The position numbers were made by a program, and so were the translations under genes. Source: JALYSX01 sp035544315 (GTDB taxonomy: Bacteria > Vulcanimicrobiota > Vulcanimicrobiia > Vulcanimicrobiales > Vulcanimicrobiaceae). From it: a DNA stretch of 31,166 bases. The notes under the pieces are model-generated. The model was not told the DNA's origin and did no database searches. It worked only from the letters and a program-made list of their open reading frames with translations. The stretch covers positions 1 through 31,166 of the forward strand of contig DATKGB010000198.1 of assembly GCA_035544315.1 (NCBI GenBank), in the 5' to 3' direction. Positions 8,750 through 16,546 of the stretch are shown here, one piece after another (position 1 is the stretch's first letter; each line of letters opens with the position of its first letter).

Positions 8750-9400
8750 ATGCAACGCTGGCTTTTGGCTCTGGGCGTCGCGCTGGTCGCGGCATTTGCA
8801 CTCTGGCATCCGACTGGCCACGCCAACGCGGGGTTTGCGGCGTCGCCCGCAGTCGTTCCCACCGCTGCGCGTCTGCGGCGGGATTCGGCGGCGGTGCTGC
8901 CGGCCGGACAGGTCGTCTACGTCGTTGGGGCCGTGGTGCGACCGGGACTGTATCTGCTGCGCGGGCGTTCGCGCATCGACGACGCCGTGCGCGCCGCGGG
9001 CGGCCTGCGCGCCGACGCCGATCCCGCCGGCGTGAATCTGGCTGCCTTTGCAGCCGACGGCGACGAGATCGACGTGCCGCGCGTGGGGGAAACGCCGCGC
9101 AGTCGGACGGTTGGCGCCCGTCGCACGACGCGGACGCGCACGACGCGGACGCGCACGACGCGGAGGCGCGCGACGCCTCCGGTGGCCGTCGATCCCAACT
9201 CGGCCGATGCCCAAACGCTAGCGACGGTTCCGGGCTTCGGCGCGGCGCTGGCGGCGCGAATCGTTACTTTTCGCCAAGTGAACGGGCCGTTTGCGAGCCT
9301 GGACGAATTGCTCGACGTTGCCGGGATGACGGCGGCCAAACTGGACCGAGCGCAACAATATCTTCGCCTGGAACCGGCCGGCTCCAGTCGTTCGGGATGA
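8750..9400 (+). CDS. comEA: Competence protein ComEA
   Basis: ComEA is the membrane-anchored DNA receptor that passes incoming DNA to ComEC. The 216-aa product starts MQRWLLALG behind a strong GGGAAGG ribosome site; an upstream GTG at 8735 is less likely. It shows an N-terminal signal anchor, a SLBB domain (QVVYVVGAVVRPGLY onward), a basic Arg-Thr linker and a C-terminal helix-hairpin-helix DNA-binding domain (VDPNSADAQTLATVPGFG to the end). All parts of a normal ComEA are present. It diverges from leuS and overlaps the next gene by ATGA. That it is intact while comEC is broken implies recent loss or disruption of transformation. Confidence 0.93.
   Translation: MQRWLLALGVALVAAFALWHPTGHANAGFAASPAVVPTAARLRRDSAAVLPAGQVVYVVGAVVRPGLYLLRGRSRIDDAVRAAGGLRADADPAGVNLAAFAADGDEIDVPRVGETPRSRTVGARRTTRTRTTRTRTTRRRATPPVAVDPNSADAQTLATVPGFGAALAARIVTFRQVNGPFASLDELLDVAGMTAAKLDRAQQYLRLEPAGSSRSG
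9123..9167 (+). repeat. 15-bp tandem repeat encoding the ComEA linker
   Basis: Three consecutive copies of GCACGACGCGGACGC (the third with one change) encode an Arg/Thr-rich linker between the SLBB and helix-hairpin-helix domains. In-frame copy-number change would alter the length of this basic linker. Confidence 0.85.
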
Positions 9401-11211
9401 CCCGCCGGGAAGGCGGCGAATCTGGCCGCATGTCGTCTGCCGGCTATGACAAGGTCACGCTGCCCCACCTTATTCGCGATGCGCTTGCCGAGCCGCGCGA
9501 GCAGGCCTTTCTCGAACGAAGCAACGGCGTGTGGACGCCGACGTCCTCGACCCAGCTGCTCGAACGCGTCGAACGGGTCGCTTGTGCGCTACGCGACGGC
9601 GGCATCGGCGCCGGCGATCGCGTCGCGCTGATCGCGCACGACTGTATCGATTGGGTCGTCGCCGATTTCGGCACGGTCTTTGCCGGCTGCGTCGTGGTGC
9701 CGATCTATCCCACCCAGGCCGACGACCAAACCGTCTACATGCTCAAACATTCCGACGCAAAACTGATCTTCGTCGATTCGGTAGCGGGCGCCCAACGCTT
9801 ACGAAAACTCGATGTGGAAGCGCTCCTGGTCGTCTTGGAAAGCACCGGCGACGACGGTTTAGCCGCGTTCGAGGCGCGCGGCGCCGCCGTTCGGAACGCC
9901 CACCCCGACCTGCTGGCCGCCTACGAAGCCGCGCAACGGCCCGACGATCTGGCCGTATTGATCTACACCTCGGGAACGACCGGCAATCCCAAAGGCGTCA
10001 TGCTCTCGCACGACAACTTGGGGTTCGACGCGCGCTCGACGCTGGATTGCGCGCGCGAGGTGCTGGTTCCGGGGACCGACGCGCTCTCGGTCTTGCCGTT
10101 TTCGCACATCTTCGAGCATACGATGCTTTACATCTACTTGCTGGGCAAGGCACGCTACAGCATCTGTCACGATCCCAACACGCTCTTGGAGGATCTGCGC
10201 GACGTCCGACCCATGATGATGAGTGCCGTGCCGCGTATCTTCGATCGCGTCTTGGCCGGTGTCACCGGAAAAGCGATGCAGCACGGCGGGTTGCAAGCCA
10301 AACTCGTGCCGTGGGCGTTGCGCGTCGGGCAACGTTACGCGCGCGCGATCGCGCTGGGAAATGGCGCATCGCCGTGGTTGAGCGCGCAATACGCGCTGGC
10401 CAAGAAGCTCGTCCTGGATAAAATTCGTGCGGCATTGGGATTGGACCGCATTAAAGGCATTACCAGCGGCAGCGCGGCGCTGCACGACGACGTTGCGATG
10501 ACGTTCTTGGGATTGGGCGTTCCGATCACGCAGGGTTACGGTTTGACCGAAACGTCGCCGGTACTGACGGTCAATCGGCTGTCGAGCAATCGCTACGGCA
10601 CCGTTGGTCCGGGCATTGCCGGAACCGAGCTGAAGATCGCCGCCGACGGCGAGGTCCTGGCGCGCGGGCGTCAAGTCATGCAGGGCTACTACAAGGATTC
10701 CGAGGCGACCGCCGCCGCGATCGTCGACGGTTGGTTTCACACTGGCGACATCGGCGAGTTGGACGGACAAGGCTACTTGCGCATCACCGATCGCAAGAAA
10801 GAAGTCTTCAAAACGTCGACGGGCAAGTTCGTCTCGCCCGCGCGCGTGGAATCCGCGATCAAACGGTCGGTGTTTATCTCCCAAGCGATGGTCGTCGGGG
10901 ACGGGCGCCCATTCCCGATCGCAGTGATCTGTCCCAATTGGGACCTGGTCCGTGTGGAACTCAAGATCGAGCCGACGGTTACCGTGGAACAGCTATCGCA
11001 ACGCGAGACCGTCACGACCTTCATCCGCGCCGAAGTGATTCGGCAAACCGCCGACTTGGCCAGTTACGAGCAGATTCGCTACGTCGTGATCTTGCCGCTC
11101 GAATTCAGCGTCGAAAGCGGCGAGCTGTCACCCTCGATGAAGGTCAAGCGCCGCGTCGTCGAAACGCGCTACTTCGCCGTCATCGACGCAACCTACGCCA
11201 AAGCGCCGTAG
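9397..11211 (+). CDS. Long-chain fatty acid-CoA ligase (AMP-forming)
   Basis: A 604-aa ANL-superfamily enzyme that activates fatty acids to acyl-CoA through an acyl-AMP. The P-loop is LIYTSGTTGNPKGVMLSH (about residues 188-205), the A5 motif is GYGLTETSP, and the hinge region reads GWFHTGDIGELD followed by ITDRKKEVFKTSTGK with the catalytic lysine. It resembles the FadD15/COG1022 group. The ATG at 9397 overlaps the comEA stop (ATGA). An ATG at 9430 (MSSAGYDKVTLP) is a good alternative that aligns better with the family and has GGGAAGGCGG some 12 bases upstream. A longer open frame back to 8740 covers comEA in another frame and is not real. Confidence 0.93.
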   Translation: MTRREGGESGRMSSAGYDKVTLPHLIRDALAEPREQAFLERSNGVWTPTSSTQLLERVERVACALRDGGIGAGDRVALIAHDCIDWVVADFGTVFAGCVVVPIYPTQADDQTVYMLKHSDAKLIFVDSVAGAQRLRKLDVEALLVVLESTGDDGLAAFEARGAAVRNAHPDLLAAYEAAQRPDDLAVLIYTSGTTGNPKGVMLSHDNLGFDARSTLDCAREVLVPGTDALSVLPFSHIFEHTMLYIYLLGKARYSICHDPNTLLEDLRDVRPMMMSAVPRIFDRVLAGVTGKAMQHGGLQAKLVPWALRVGQRYARAIALGNGASPWLSAQYALAKKLVLDKIRAALGLDRIKGITSGSAALHDDVAMTFLGLGVPITQGYGLTETSPVLTVNRLSSNRYGTVGPGIAGTELKIAADGEVLARGRQVMQGYYKDSEATAAAIVDGWFHTGDIGELDGQGYLRITDRKKEVFKTSTGKFVSPARVESAIKRSVFISQAMVVGDGRPFPIAVICPNWDLVRVELKIEPTVTVEQLSQRETVTTFIRAEVIRQTADLASYEQIRYVVILPLEFSVESGELSPSMKVKRRVVETRYFAVIDATYAKAP

Positions 11212-11236
11212 TGTTACGGTGTCGAAGCACGCAGCA

Positions 11237-11268
11237 TTGTGAAGCTTATCAATAGGCAAAATGAATAA
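11237..11268 (+). promoter_or_regulatory. Weak candidate promoter for the PadR gene
   Basis: The 77-base gap before the PadR gene is AT-rich. TTGTGA (11237-11242) and AATAAT (11263-11268) resemble -35 and -10 boxes, but the 20-base spacing is too long for a standard sigma70 promoter. Confidence 0.22.
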
Positions 11269-11288
11269 TAGTACGGAATCTGGGAGGG

Positions 11289-11651
11289 ATGCGTCGCGTC
11301 GACGAGGTCCTCAAGGGGCCGATCAAGAGCAAAACCGTCTTTCCCGTGCTGGTCCTTCACCTGGTCAAGGAGCAGCCCGATCACGGGTATGGCCTGATGC
11401 AGCGGGTCGAAAGCCTGTGCGGCGACCTGATCGCCGTTAATACCAACAAAATTTACCCGCTGCTCCGCCGGCTGGAGGAGCGCGGCTTCTTAACGGCCAG
11501 TTGGGACCACCCCACCAAGCGGTCGCGCCGCATCTACTCGATCACCAGCGAAGGCCAGGAGCGGCTGGATCGAATCAAGCGGTCGATGCGGCCGTACCTC
11601 GAGTCGATCGAAAACGCGGTCGCCAAACTCAAAGACCAGTTGTACGATTAG
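11289..11651 (+). CDS. PadR family transcriptional regulator
   Basis: A 120-aa winged-helix repressor. LVLHLVKEQPDHGYGLMQRV (residues 21-40) is the typical PadR H1-H2 segment; KIYPLLRRLEERGFL is the recognition helix with the start of the wing, followed by RRIYSITSEGQERL and a short dimerisation helix. The ligand is unknown. The GGGAGG ahead of the ATG leaves only one base of spacing, which is unusually tight; no alternative in-frame start preserves the domain. Its stop overlaps that of the convergent BNR-repeat gene by four bases. PadR genes are often autoregulated, but I see no ATGT-N8-ACAT operator here. Confidence 0.92.
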   Translation: MRRVDEVLKGPIKSKTVFPVLVLHLVKEQPDHGYGLMQRVESLCGDLIAVNTNKIYPLLRRLEERGFLTASWDHPTKRSRRIYSITSEGQERLDRIKRSMRPYLESIENAVAKLKDQLYD

Positions 11652-14590
11652 TGCGCTCGCTGCGGGGCGTTTAAGCGCGCCTTCGTAGTGGCGAGGATTG
11701 CGTCGAGCTTGGCGAGCGCCGTATACATGTCGGCTGTGGGTGCGGCATCGCCGGATTCAACGACCTGCTCGAGGCCGTCGTAGGCGCCGCCTAGGTAGCG
11801 CAGGCTCGTAAAGTCGTGCGAGTACTTGCCCTCGGAATCGTCGGGAGAGTTGATTTGCTCGACGCCGATAATATCGCGAGCGTGTAACTGTTTGGCGGTG
11901 GATTGCAGCCCGGCGATTTCGATCTTTCTGGCTTCGAGCGTTTGTGCGAGTGCGAACTGCGCGCGTAGAGCGGCGTCGCCGGCCGCGATGCGTGGGTCGC
12001 GCAGCACGACGAGCGGCCGCGCAAAAGTCTTGCCGTCGACCTCGAGCGTGACCGTATAACGGCCCGGCGCCGCGAGCGGCCCATCGCCGTTACGATAGTG
12101 GAAATCCCAAACGAAGCGATGTGCGCCGGCAGCCGCCGACGGCAGGGGCGGCGTCGATAGCCAAACCGGCGCGATATCGGCTTTGGCCGGATCGGGAACG
12201 TCGGGCTTATCGGCGCTCGACCAACGACTCGCGACGATGCCGCGCGCATCCGTAACGGTCAGCACGACCGGCGTACTGGCTTGCGCGCGCAGGTAGTAAT
12301 CGAAGATCGCGCCCGTGGGCGGGTTCTTCGAACTGGGCTCGTCCATCGGCAACGGCGTGCCTTCATCGTTGCCCGGGCGTAACCGATAGGCCGTTGCCGG
12401 CGCGAACAGATACGCATCGGTCGTCGCGCGCGCGACGCGATCGCGTAGCGGTGAAGCGTCGTCGAGGATCCAGAACGCGCGGCCATGCGTCGCGACGATG
12501 ATGTCGTCGCCGTTGAAGGCGATGTCGCGAATCGACGTTACCGGTAAATTCAATTGGAACGATTGCCACGAATTCCCGTCATCGGACGAAACGTACGTAC
12601 CGGTTTGGGTTCCCGCGTAGAGCAGGCCGCGGCGCTTGGGATCTTCGCGCACGACGTTGACGAACGAGCCGGCAGGAATGCCGTTGACGATCGGGCTCCA
12701 CGTCGAGCCTCCGTCGCGCGTGCGATAGATGTAGGGTCGAAGATCGTCGAGGCGATGGCGGTCGATTGCGGCGTACGCGACGTTGCGATCGAAGTGGGAT
12801 GCGTCGATGATGCCGACTTTGCTCCACGCGCTTAGCCCGCGCGGGCTAACGTTCTTCCAATGCGCGCCGCCGTCGCGCGTGATCCAAATCAAACCGTCGT
12901 CCGTCCCGGCCCAAATGAGCCGGGCGTCCAACGGCGACGGTGCGATCGCGTAGACGACGCCGTGACGGCTGATGCCGTTGTCGCCGGCGATCGTGCTTGG
13001 GTCGAGGTTGGGCGGGACGTTGGCACCGGTGCGCGTGAGATCGGGGCTGACGATCTGCCACGACTTCCCGCGGTCGCGCGAACGGAACACGTTTTGCCGC
13101 CCGAAATACAGCGAGGTTTTGTCGGCCGGCGAGAAGGCCAACGGCAACGTCCAGGTGTTGCGCCAAATCGTGCCGGGATGCGCGAGCGTCGGATCGACGG
13201 TCAGTTCCGCTCCGGTGTCGACATTTTCAGCGGTCACCGATCCACCAAACGCCGTGCCCGGATGCTGCGGGTCGGTCGCAATATAACCGTTCTCACCGCC
13301 AACGTCGATCGGCCGCCAATCCAGCGGACCGACGCCCCGGTGGCGGCTCGCGCTCAACACCATTATGGCACCGGAATCTTGCTGCGCGCCGTACACCCAA
13401 TACGGGAAGCGGTTGTCGGTCGCGACGTGATAGAACTGCCCGGTCGGCTGATTGTACCAACTCGACCACGTCTGCGCGCGATCGACCGAGACGATCACGC
13501 CTTGGTCGCTGCCCAAGATCATGCGGTTCGCGTCGTTGGGATCGATCCACAGCGTGTGGTAATCGTCGCCGCCCGGCGCGCCCTTAATCGCGTCGAACTT
13601 CTTTCCGCCGTCGCTGGATCGATAGGTGGCGGTATCCATCACGTACACGACATCGGGATCTTTAGGATCGGCGGTGATGCCGCCAAAATACCAGCCGCGC
13701 TGCCAGATGCGCGGGTCGTTGTCGGTAAGCGTCCATGTAGCGCCGCCATCGTCCGAGCGGTAGATGCCCCCGTGCGCGGCGTCGCTGTCGACGTTGAGGT
13801 AGACGCGATGCGTACCGGCCGCTGAAAACGAGATGCCGATGTGGCCGACGTTGGCGGGCAGATCCCGCGTGACGTGCGACCAGGTAGCGCCGCCGTCGTG
13901 CGTGACATACAGGCCGCTGCCGGGTCCGTTGCTCGGCGGGTAAACGTTCCACGGCGGCCGGCGCGTCTGCCACAGCGACGCAAACAGCGTCTGCGAGTCA
14001 GCCGGATCCATCGCCAAGTCGATCGCGCCCGTGTCGGCGTCGCGATAGAGAACTTTCGACCAGGTTGCGCCGCCATCGGTGGTCTTGAAGACGCCGCGCT
14101 GCGCGTTGGGCCCGTATTGGTGTCCTAGGGCCGCTACGTAGACGACGTTGGAGTCGTGCGGATCGACGACGATCGACCCGATTTGGCGCGTATCGTCTAA
14201 CCCGATGTGCGTCCAAGTCTTGCCTGCGTCGGTGGACTTGAACATGCCGATGCCGTACGCGACGTCCGAGCGCATATCGGCTTCGCCGCTGCCGACGTAG
14301 ATCGTTCGCGGATCGCTGGGCGCAAGTGCGATCGCGCCGATCGATCCGACGTTTTCTCCGTCGAAGAGCGGGGCCCAGGTACGCCCGGCGTTGCGCGTTT
14401 CCCACACGCCGCCGTCGACGGCCCCGAAGTAGAAATGTTCGGGGTCGCCCGGAACGCCGGCAACGGCCAGCGCGCGTCCGCCGCGCCAGGGTCCGATCAT
14501 CCGCCATTGCAGATCGTTGAAGGTTGAGGGCGCGGCCGCCGCGGGCGCGGTCAGCGCGAAGGCGAGGACGAGCATAAGAAAACGACGCAT
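11648..14590 (-). CDS. Exported BNR/sortilin-like beta-propeller protein
   Basis: A 980-aa secreted protein with signal peptide MRRFLMLVLAFALTAPAAAA. About eleven BNR/VPS10-type Asp-box repeats of the S-x-D-x-G-x-T-W kind are visible, for example FKSTDAGKTWTHIG, FKTTDGGATWSKV, YRSDDGGATWTL and YRTRDGGSTWSPI, consistent with one or two beta-propellers. They are followed by a FlgD-like Ig segment (FVWDFHYRNGDGPLAAPGRY) and a helical C-terminus. Proteins of this kind are often annotated as glycosyl hydrolases, but Asp boxes are structural and do not prove hydrolase activity. It is probably periplasmic or extracellular. A 5-base GC hairpin lies just upstream of the start. Confidence 0.88.
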   Translation of the reverse strand: MRRFLMLVLAFALTAPAAAAPSTFNDLQWRMIGPWRGGRALAVAGVPGDPEHFYFGAVDGGVWETRNAGRTWAPLFDGENVGSIGAIALAPSDPRTIYVGSGEADMRSDVAYGIGMFKSTDAGKTWTHIGLDDTRQIGSIVVDPHDSNVVYVAALGHQYGPNAQRGVFKTTDGGATWSKVLYRDADTGAIDLAMDPADSQTLFASLWQTRRPPWNVYPPSNGPGSGLYVTHDGGATWSHVTRDLPANVGHIGISFSAAGTHRVYLNVDSDAAHGGIYRSDDGGATWTLTDNDPRIWQRGWYFGGITADPKDPDVVYVMDTATYRSSDGGKKFDAIKGAPGGDDYHTLWIDPNDANRMILGSDQGVIVSVDRAQTWSSWYNQPTGQFYHVATDNRFPYWVYGAQQDSGAIMVLSASRHRGVGPLDWRPIDVGGENGYIATDPQHPGTAFGGSVTAENVDTGAELTVDPTLAHPGTIWRNTWTLPLAFSPADKTSLYFGRQNVFRSRDRGKSWQIVSPDLTRTGANVPPNLDPSTIAGDNGISRHGVVYAIAPSPLDARLIWAGTDDGLIWITRDGGAHWKNVSPRGLSAWSKVGIIDASHFDRNVAYAAIDRHRLDDLRPYIYRTRDGGSTWSPIVNGIPAGSFVNVVREDPKRRGLLYAGTQTGTYVSSDDGNSWQSFQLNLPVTSIRDIAFNGDDIIVATHGRAFWILDDASPLRDRVARATTDAYLFAPATAYRLRPGNDEGTPLPMDEPSSKNPPTGAIFDYYLRAQASTPVVLTVTDARGIVASRWSSADKPDVPDPAKADIAPVWLSTPPLPSAAAGAHRFVWDFHYRNGDGPLAAPGRYTVTLEVDGKTFARPLVVLRDPRIAAGDAALRAQFALAQTLEARKIEIAGLQSTAKQLHARDIIGVEQINSPDDSEGKYSHDFTSLRYLGGAYDGLEQVVESGDAAPTADMYTALAKLDAILATTKARLNAPQRAH

Positions 14591-14612
14591 GATCGTCTCT
14601 TTAGCCGATTAC

Positions 14613-14625
14613 GGGGCGCGGCCCC
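14613..14625 (-). terminator. Small GC hairpin after the tsaE operon
   Basis: GGGGC (14613-14617) and GCCCC (14621-14625) pair around a three-base loop, between the last gene of the tsaE operon and the BNR-protein gene on the same strand. There is no T-tract, so termination is only possible. Confidence 0.35.
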
Positions 14626-14630
14626 TGCGT

Positions 14631-14783
14631 TTATTTCGAGCTAACCTGGATGCCGAAGATAATCATGCCGCCGGCGACGCTAAAGGCGAAGACCAGGATG
14701 AAGATCCAGACCCCGGCGCGCAGCCAGCGCTCGCGGCGAACCCGCGCGGAACGCGTTTCGTGGGTAGAGCGTCGTTTCTGCAT
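14631..14783 (-). CDS. Small basic single-pass membrane protein (50 aa)
   Basis: The peptide begins MQKRRSTHETRSARVRRERW, a strongly basic 20-residue N-terminus. One hydrophobic segment follows (AGVWIFILVFAFSVAGGMII) and then a short tail, GIQVSSK. The charge pattern predicts the N-terminus inside the cell. A GAGGG motif lies about six bases before the ATG, and the gene begins eight bases after the rsfS stop, so it is probably the last cistron of the operon. I recognise no family. A longer in-frame start at 14831 would overlap rsfS and is less likely. Confidence 0.65.
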   Translation of the reverse strand: MQKRRSTHETRSARVRRERWLRAGVWIFILVFAFSVAGGMIIFGIQVSSK

Positions 14784-14791
14784 CCTGCCCT

Positions 14792-15133
14792 CTAGGACGA
14801 CTGCGCTTGGCGCGACGGCGCGTCGGCCCACAACCGTTCGAGGTTGTAAAACGCGCGCTGCTCGGGTGTGAAAATGTGGACGACGATCGTGCCCAGATCG
14901 ATCAGGACCCAGTTCCCGTCGGTGTAGCCCTCGACGTGGGCGACGCGGTGTCCGCCCAGTTCTACCGCTTCGACGACGCTGTCGGCGAGCGCGCGCGTTT
15001 GAATTTTGGAACGTCCGGTCACCAGGACGAAAACGTCGGCCAGGATCGTCCGCGCGCCGACGTCGATCGCGATAAAGTCCTCGCCCTTTTTATCCAGGGC
15101 GGCCTCGCGTACGAGGTCGAGTAATTCAGCCAG
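14792..15133 (-). CDS. rsfS: Ribosomal silencing factor RsfS
   Basis: RsfS binds ribosomal protein uL14 and blocks subunit joining when nutrients are scarce. The DUF143/Iojap core is clear: DKKGEDFIAIDVGARTILAD, FVLVTGRSKIQTRALADSV, YTDGNWVLIDLGTIVVHIF and a FYNLERLW C-terminus. The start needs comment. The only ATG/GTG/TTG in frame upstream is a TTG at 15214, 80 bases inside yqeK, which would add a basic extension atypical of the family. A CTG at 15133 lies exactly six bases after a GGGAGG and one base after the yqeK stop, and it gives the normal family N-terminus (LAELLDLVREAALDKK, 113 aa). I therefore choose CTG. Confidence 0.9.
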   Translation of the reverse strand: MAELLDLVREAALDKKGEDFIAIDVGARTILADVFVLVTGRSKIQTRALADSVVEAVELGGHRVAHVEGYTDGNWVLIDLGTIVVHIFTPEQRAFYNLERLWADAPSRQAQSS

Positions 15134-15134
15134 T

Positions 15135-15728
15135 CTATGCCTCCCGGGTTTCCACCCCGAACGATCGAGCTGCCGCTGCGGTTTGCGGTGCGGCCGGTAT
15201 GCCTTGCCTTTCAAGATACCGCATCGTCTGCCGCATCGTTGCGGCCATCGCCGCTTTGAGGTCCTTCTGCGCCAACGCCGCCAGAGCCGCCCGCTCGGGA
15301 AAGTCGCGCCCGGGCTCCAGACCGTCGGCTAGGTAGACGACGCAATCCAGCGGGGACATCGCGCCGGAGCCGAGCGTGTGCTTGGCGATGGCCGACAGAA
15401 TTTCCGGGTCATCGATACCGAAATCTTCGCGAGCCAGTTCGGCGCCCAAACGCGCGTGGAGCACGACCGGGTTGGCCAGCTCGAAGACGTCGATCGGCAT
15501 CGCGCGCCGCCGGCATTCGTCGATCAGGCGCTGGCTTGAATATAGGCGGGCCAAGTCGTGCAGCATGCCGGCCGTGCGCGCTTTGGCTGCGTCCAGCCCG
15601 TGACGTTGCGCCAGCACGTCGGCCATGCGCGCTACCCGAACGATGTGCGCGTAGCGATGCTCTTGCCGGAAATGCTCGCGGACGCGTCGCGCGAGATCGG
15701 CGTAACGCAGGCCCGAAGATGCGGTCAT
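15135..15728 (-). CDS. yqeK: HD-domain Ap4A hydrolase YqeK
   Basis: A 197-aa HD hydrolase of the YqeK family, which splits diadenosine tetraphosphate symmetrically to ADP. Visible metal-ligand candidates are H28 (HRYAHIV), the H57-D58 pair (MLHDLAR), H91 and H117 (KHTLGS) and D135 (YLADGLEPGRDF). The last of these is a hallmark of this family. yqeK next to rsfS is a widely conserved pair, here without the usual nadD. The ATG overlaps the stop of the preceding gene by four bases. Confidence 0.93.
   Translation of the reverse strand: MTASSGLRYADLARRVREHFRQEHRYAHIVRVARMADVLAQRHGLDAAKARTAGMLHDLARLYSSQRLIDECRRRAMPIDVFELANPVVLHARLGAELAREDFGIDDPEILSAIAKHTLGSGAMSPLDCVVYLADGLEPGRDFPERAALAALAQKDLKAAMAATMRQTMRYLERQGIPAAPQTAAAARSFGVETREA
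15140..15145 (-). promoter_or_regulatory. Ribosome binding site for the CTG-started rsfS
   Basis: GGGAGG on the minus strand sits six bases before the CTG at 15133 and overlaps the last yqeK codons. It decides the choice of the CTG start over the distant TTG. Confidence 0.65.
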
Positions 15729-16546
15729 GAATTGATGAGGAAATTCTCACGACGAAAGTAGATGCCGATAGTCGGGCGTCCGCGAACGGTCGCGGGTTCG
15801 AACGTACATCCGTTGGCGATGGCCAGCGCGACGCGGTCGAGCTCCTCATCTCCGCTGGAGATGAAGATCGTGGACTTGGCGATGGTGCCGTCGGTATTGA
15901 TGACGATACGCGTATAAACCACGCTTTGTTTGGCGCCGGTATAATCCGCCGACCCGATCGTATCGAGCAGCGGCGCGCGGTACGCGTCGTCATCGGCCGC
16001 TTTGTCGGGATTCAATCCCGCGTTGGCGAGCGCATCGGTGTTCCCCAGAAAAATTTCCCGCAACGGGCCGTCCGGCATCGTTATGGTGTCGTAGGTCAAG
16101 ATTAGTTCTTGAGTCGGCGTGATCCCCATGCGCCAGAACTCGGCCGCGTCGCCGCTATCGGGTAGAGTGCCTCGAGCGATCGAATATGGCTCGCCGACGG
16201 GGAAGCCGGGCTGATTCATGTGACCCAGTCCGAATCCAAACGCGATCGCCCGCGCGCCGTCCGTCGCTCGAACCACGCGCATATCGCCGTCCGGTGCGGA
16301 AACGTCGACGATTTGGATGGCGCCGTCGTCGCCGGTGGTCGCGCGCAGCACCTCGCCGGTCTTAGCGTCGTGCCAGGTCCAGACGTGGCCGATATCGGTG
16401 TTCACCACGTCGGGGTTTCCGCGCAATTTGACCACGTCGCGAATGTTGGAACCAAGGACGATTCCGTCGAGCGTTTGCGGCTGGGTCGCGGGTGCGTTCG
16501 CTCCGAGTAGCGTGAAAGCCAGCACCAACGTTATCGAGCGATTCAT
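15725..16546 (-). CDS. Exported protein with TonB C-terminal domain
   Basis: A 273-aa protein with signal peptide MNRSITLVLAFTLLGANAPA. A BamE/SmpA-like segment (LGSNIRDVVKLRGNPDVV, followed by HVWTW) lies near residues 30-60. The C-terminus is a TonB_C-type domain (VVYTRIVINTDGTIAKSTIF, then ELDRVALAIANGCTFEPA). It lacks the proline-rich spacer of a true energy-transducing TonB and is probably a periplasmic or envelope protein of unknown role. The ATG overlaps the rimI stop, and its own stop overlaps yqeK, so it is translated as an integral part of a housekeeping operon. The BamE-like assignment is tentative; TonB_C is firmer. Confidence 0.8.
   Translation of the reverse strand: MNRSITLVLAFTLLGANAPATQPQTLDGIVLGSNIRDVVKLRGNPDVVNTDIGHVWTWHDAKTGEVLRATTGDDGAIQIVDVSAPDGDMRVVRATDGARAIAFGFGLGHMNQPGFPVGEPYSIARGTLPDSGDAAEFWRMGITPTQELILTYDTITMPDGPLREIFLGNTDALANAGLNPDKAADDDAYRAPLLDTIGSADYTGAKQSVVYTRIVINTDGTIAKSTIFISSGDEELDRVALAIANGCTFEPATVRGRPTIGIYFRRENFLINS

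Noticed and set aside
9123..9167. Possible CRISPR-like or mobile repeat
   Set aside because: The 15-bp units are contiguous, without spacers, and in frame within comEA, so they are a coding tandem repeat.
8678..9214. 179-residue N-terminal extension of leuS
   Set aside because: Arg/Pro-rich sequence antisense to comEA, with no synthetase homology; the family N-terminus begins at 8677.
8740..9396. Long N-terminal extension of the acyl-CoA ligase
   Set aside because: Covers comEA in another frame and reads as Arg-rich shadow sequence.
12860..13825. 321-aa open frame antisense to the BNR-repeat gene
   Set aside because: Composition is a mirror of the propeller gene; no motif or ribosome site.
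15134..15214. TTG start of rsfS at 15214
   Set aside because: Overlaps yqeK by 80 bases, lacks a clear ribosome site and adds a non-family extension; kept only as an alternative.
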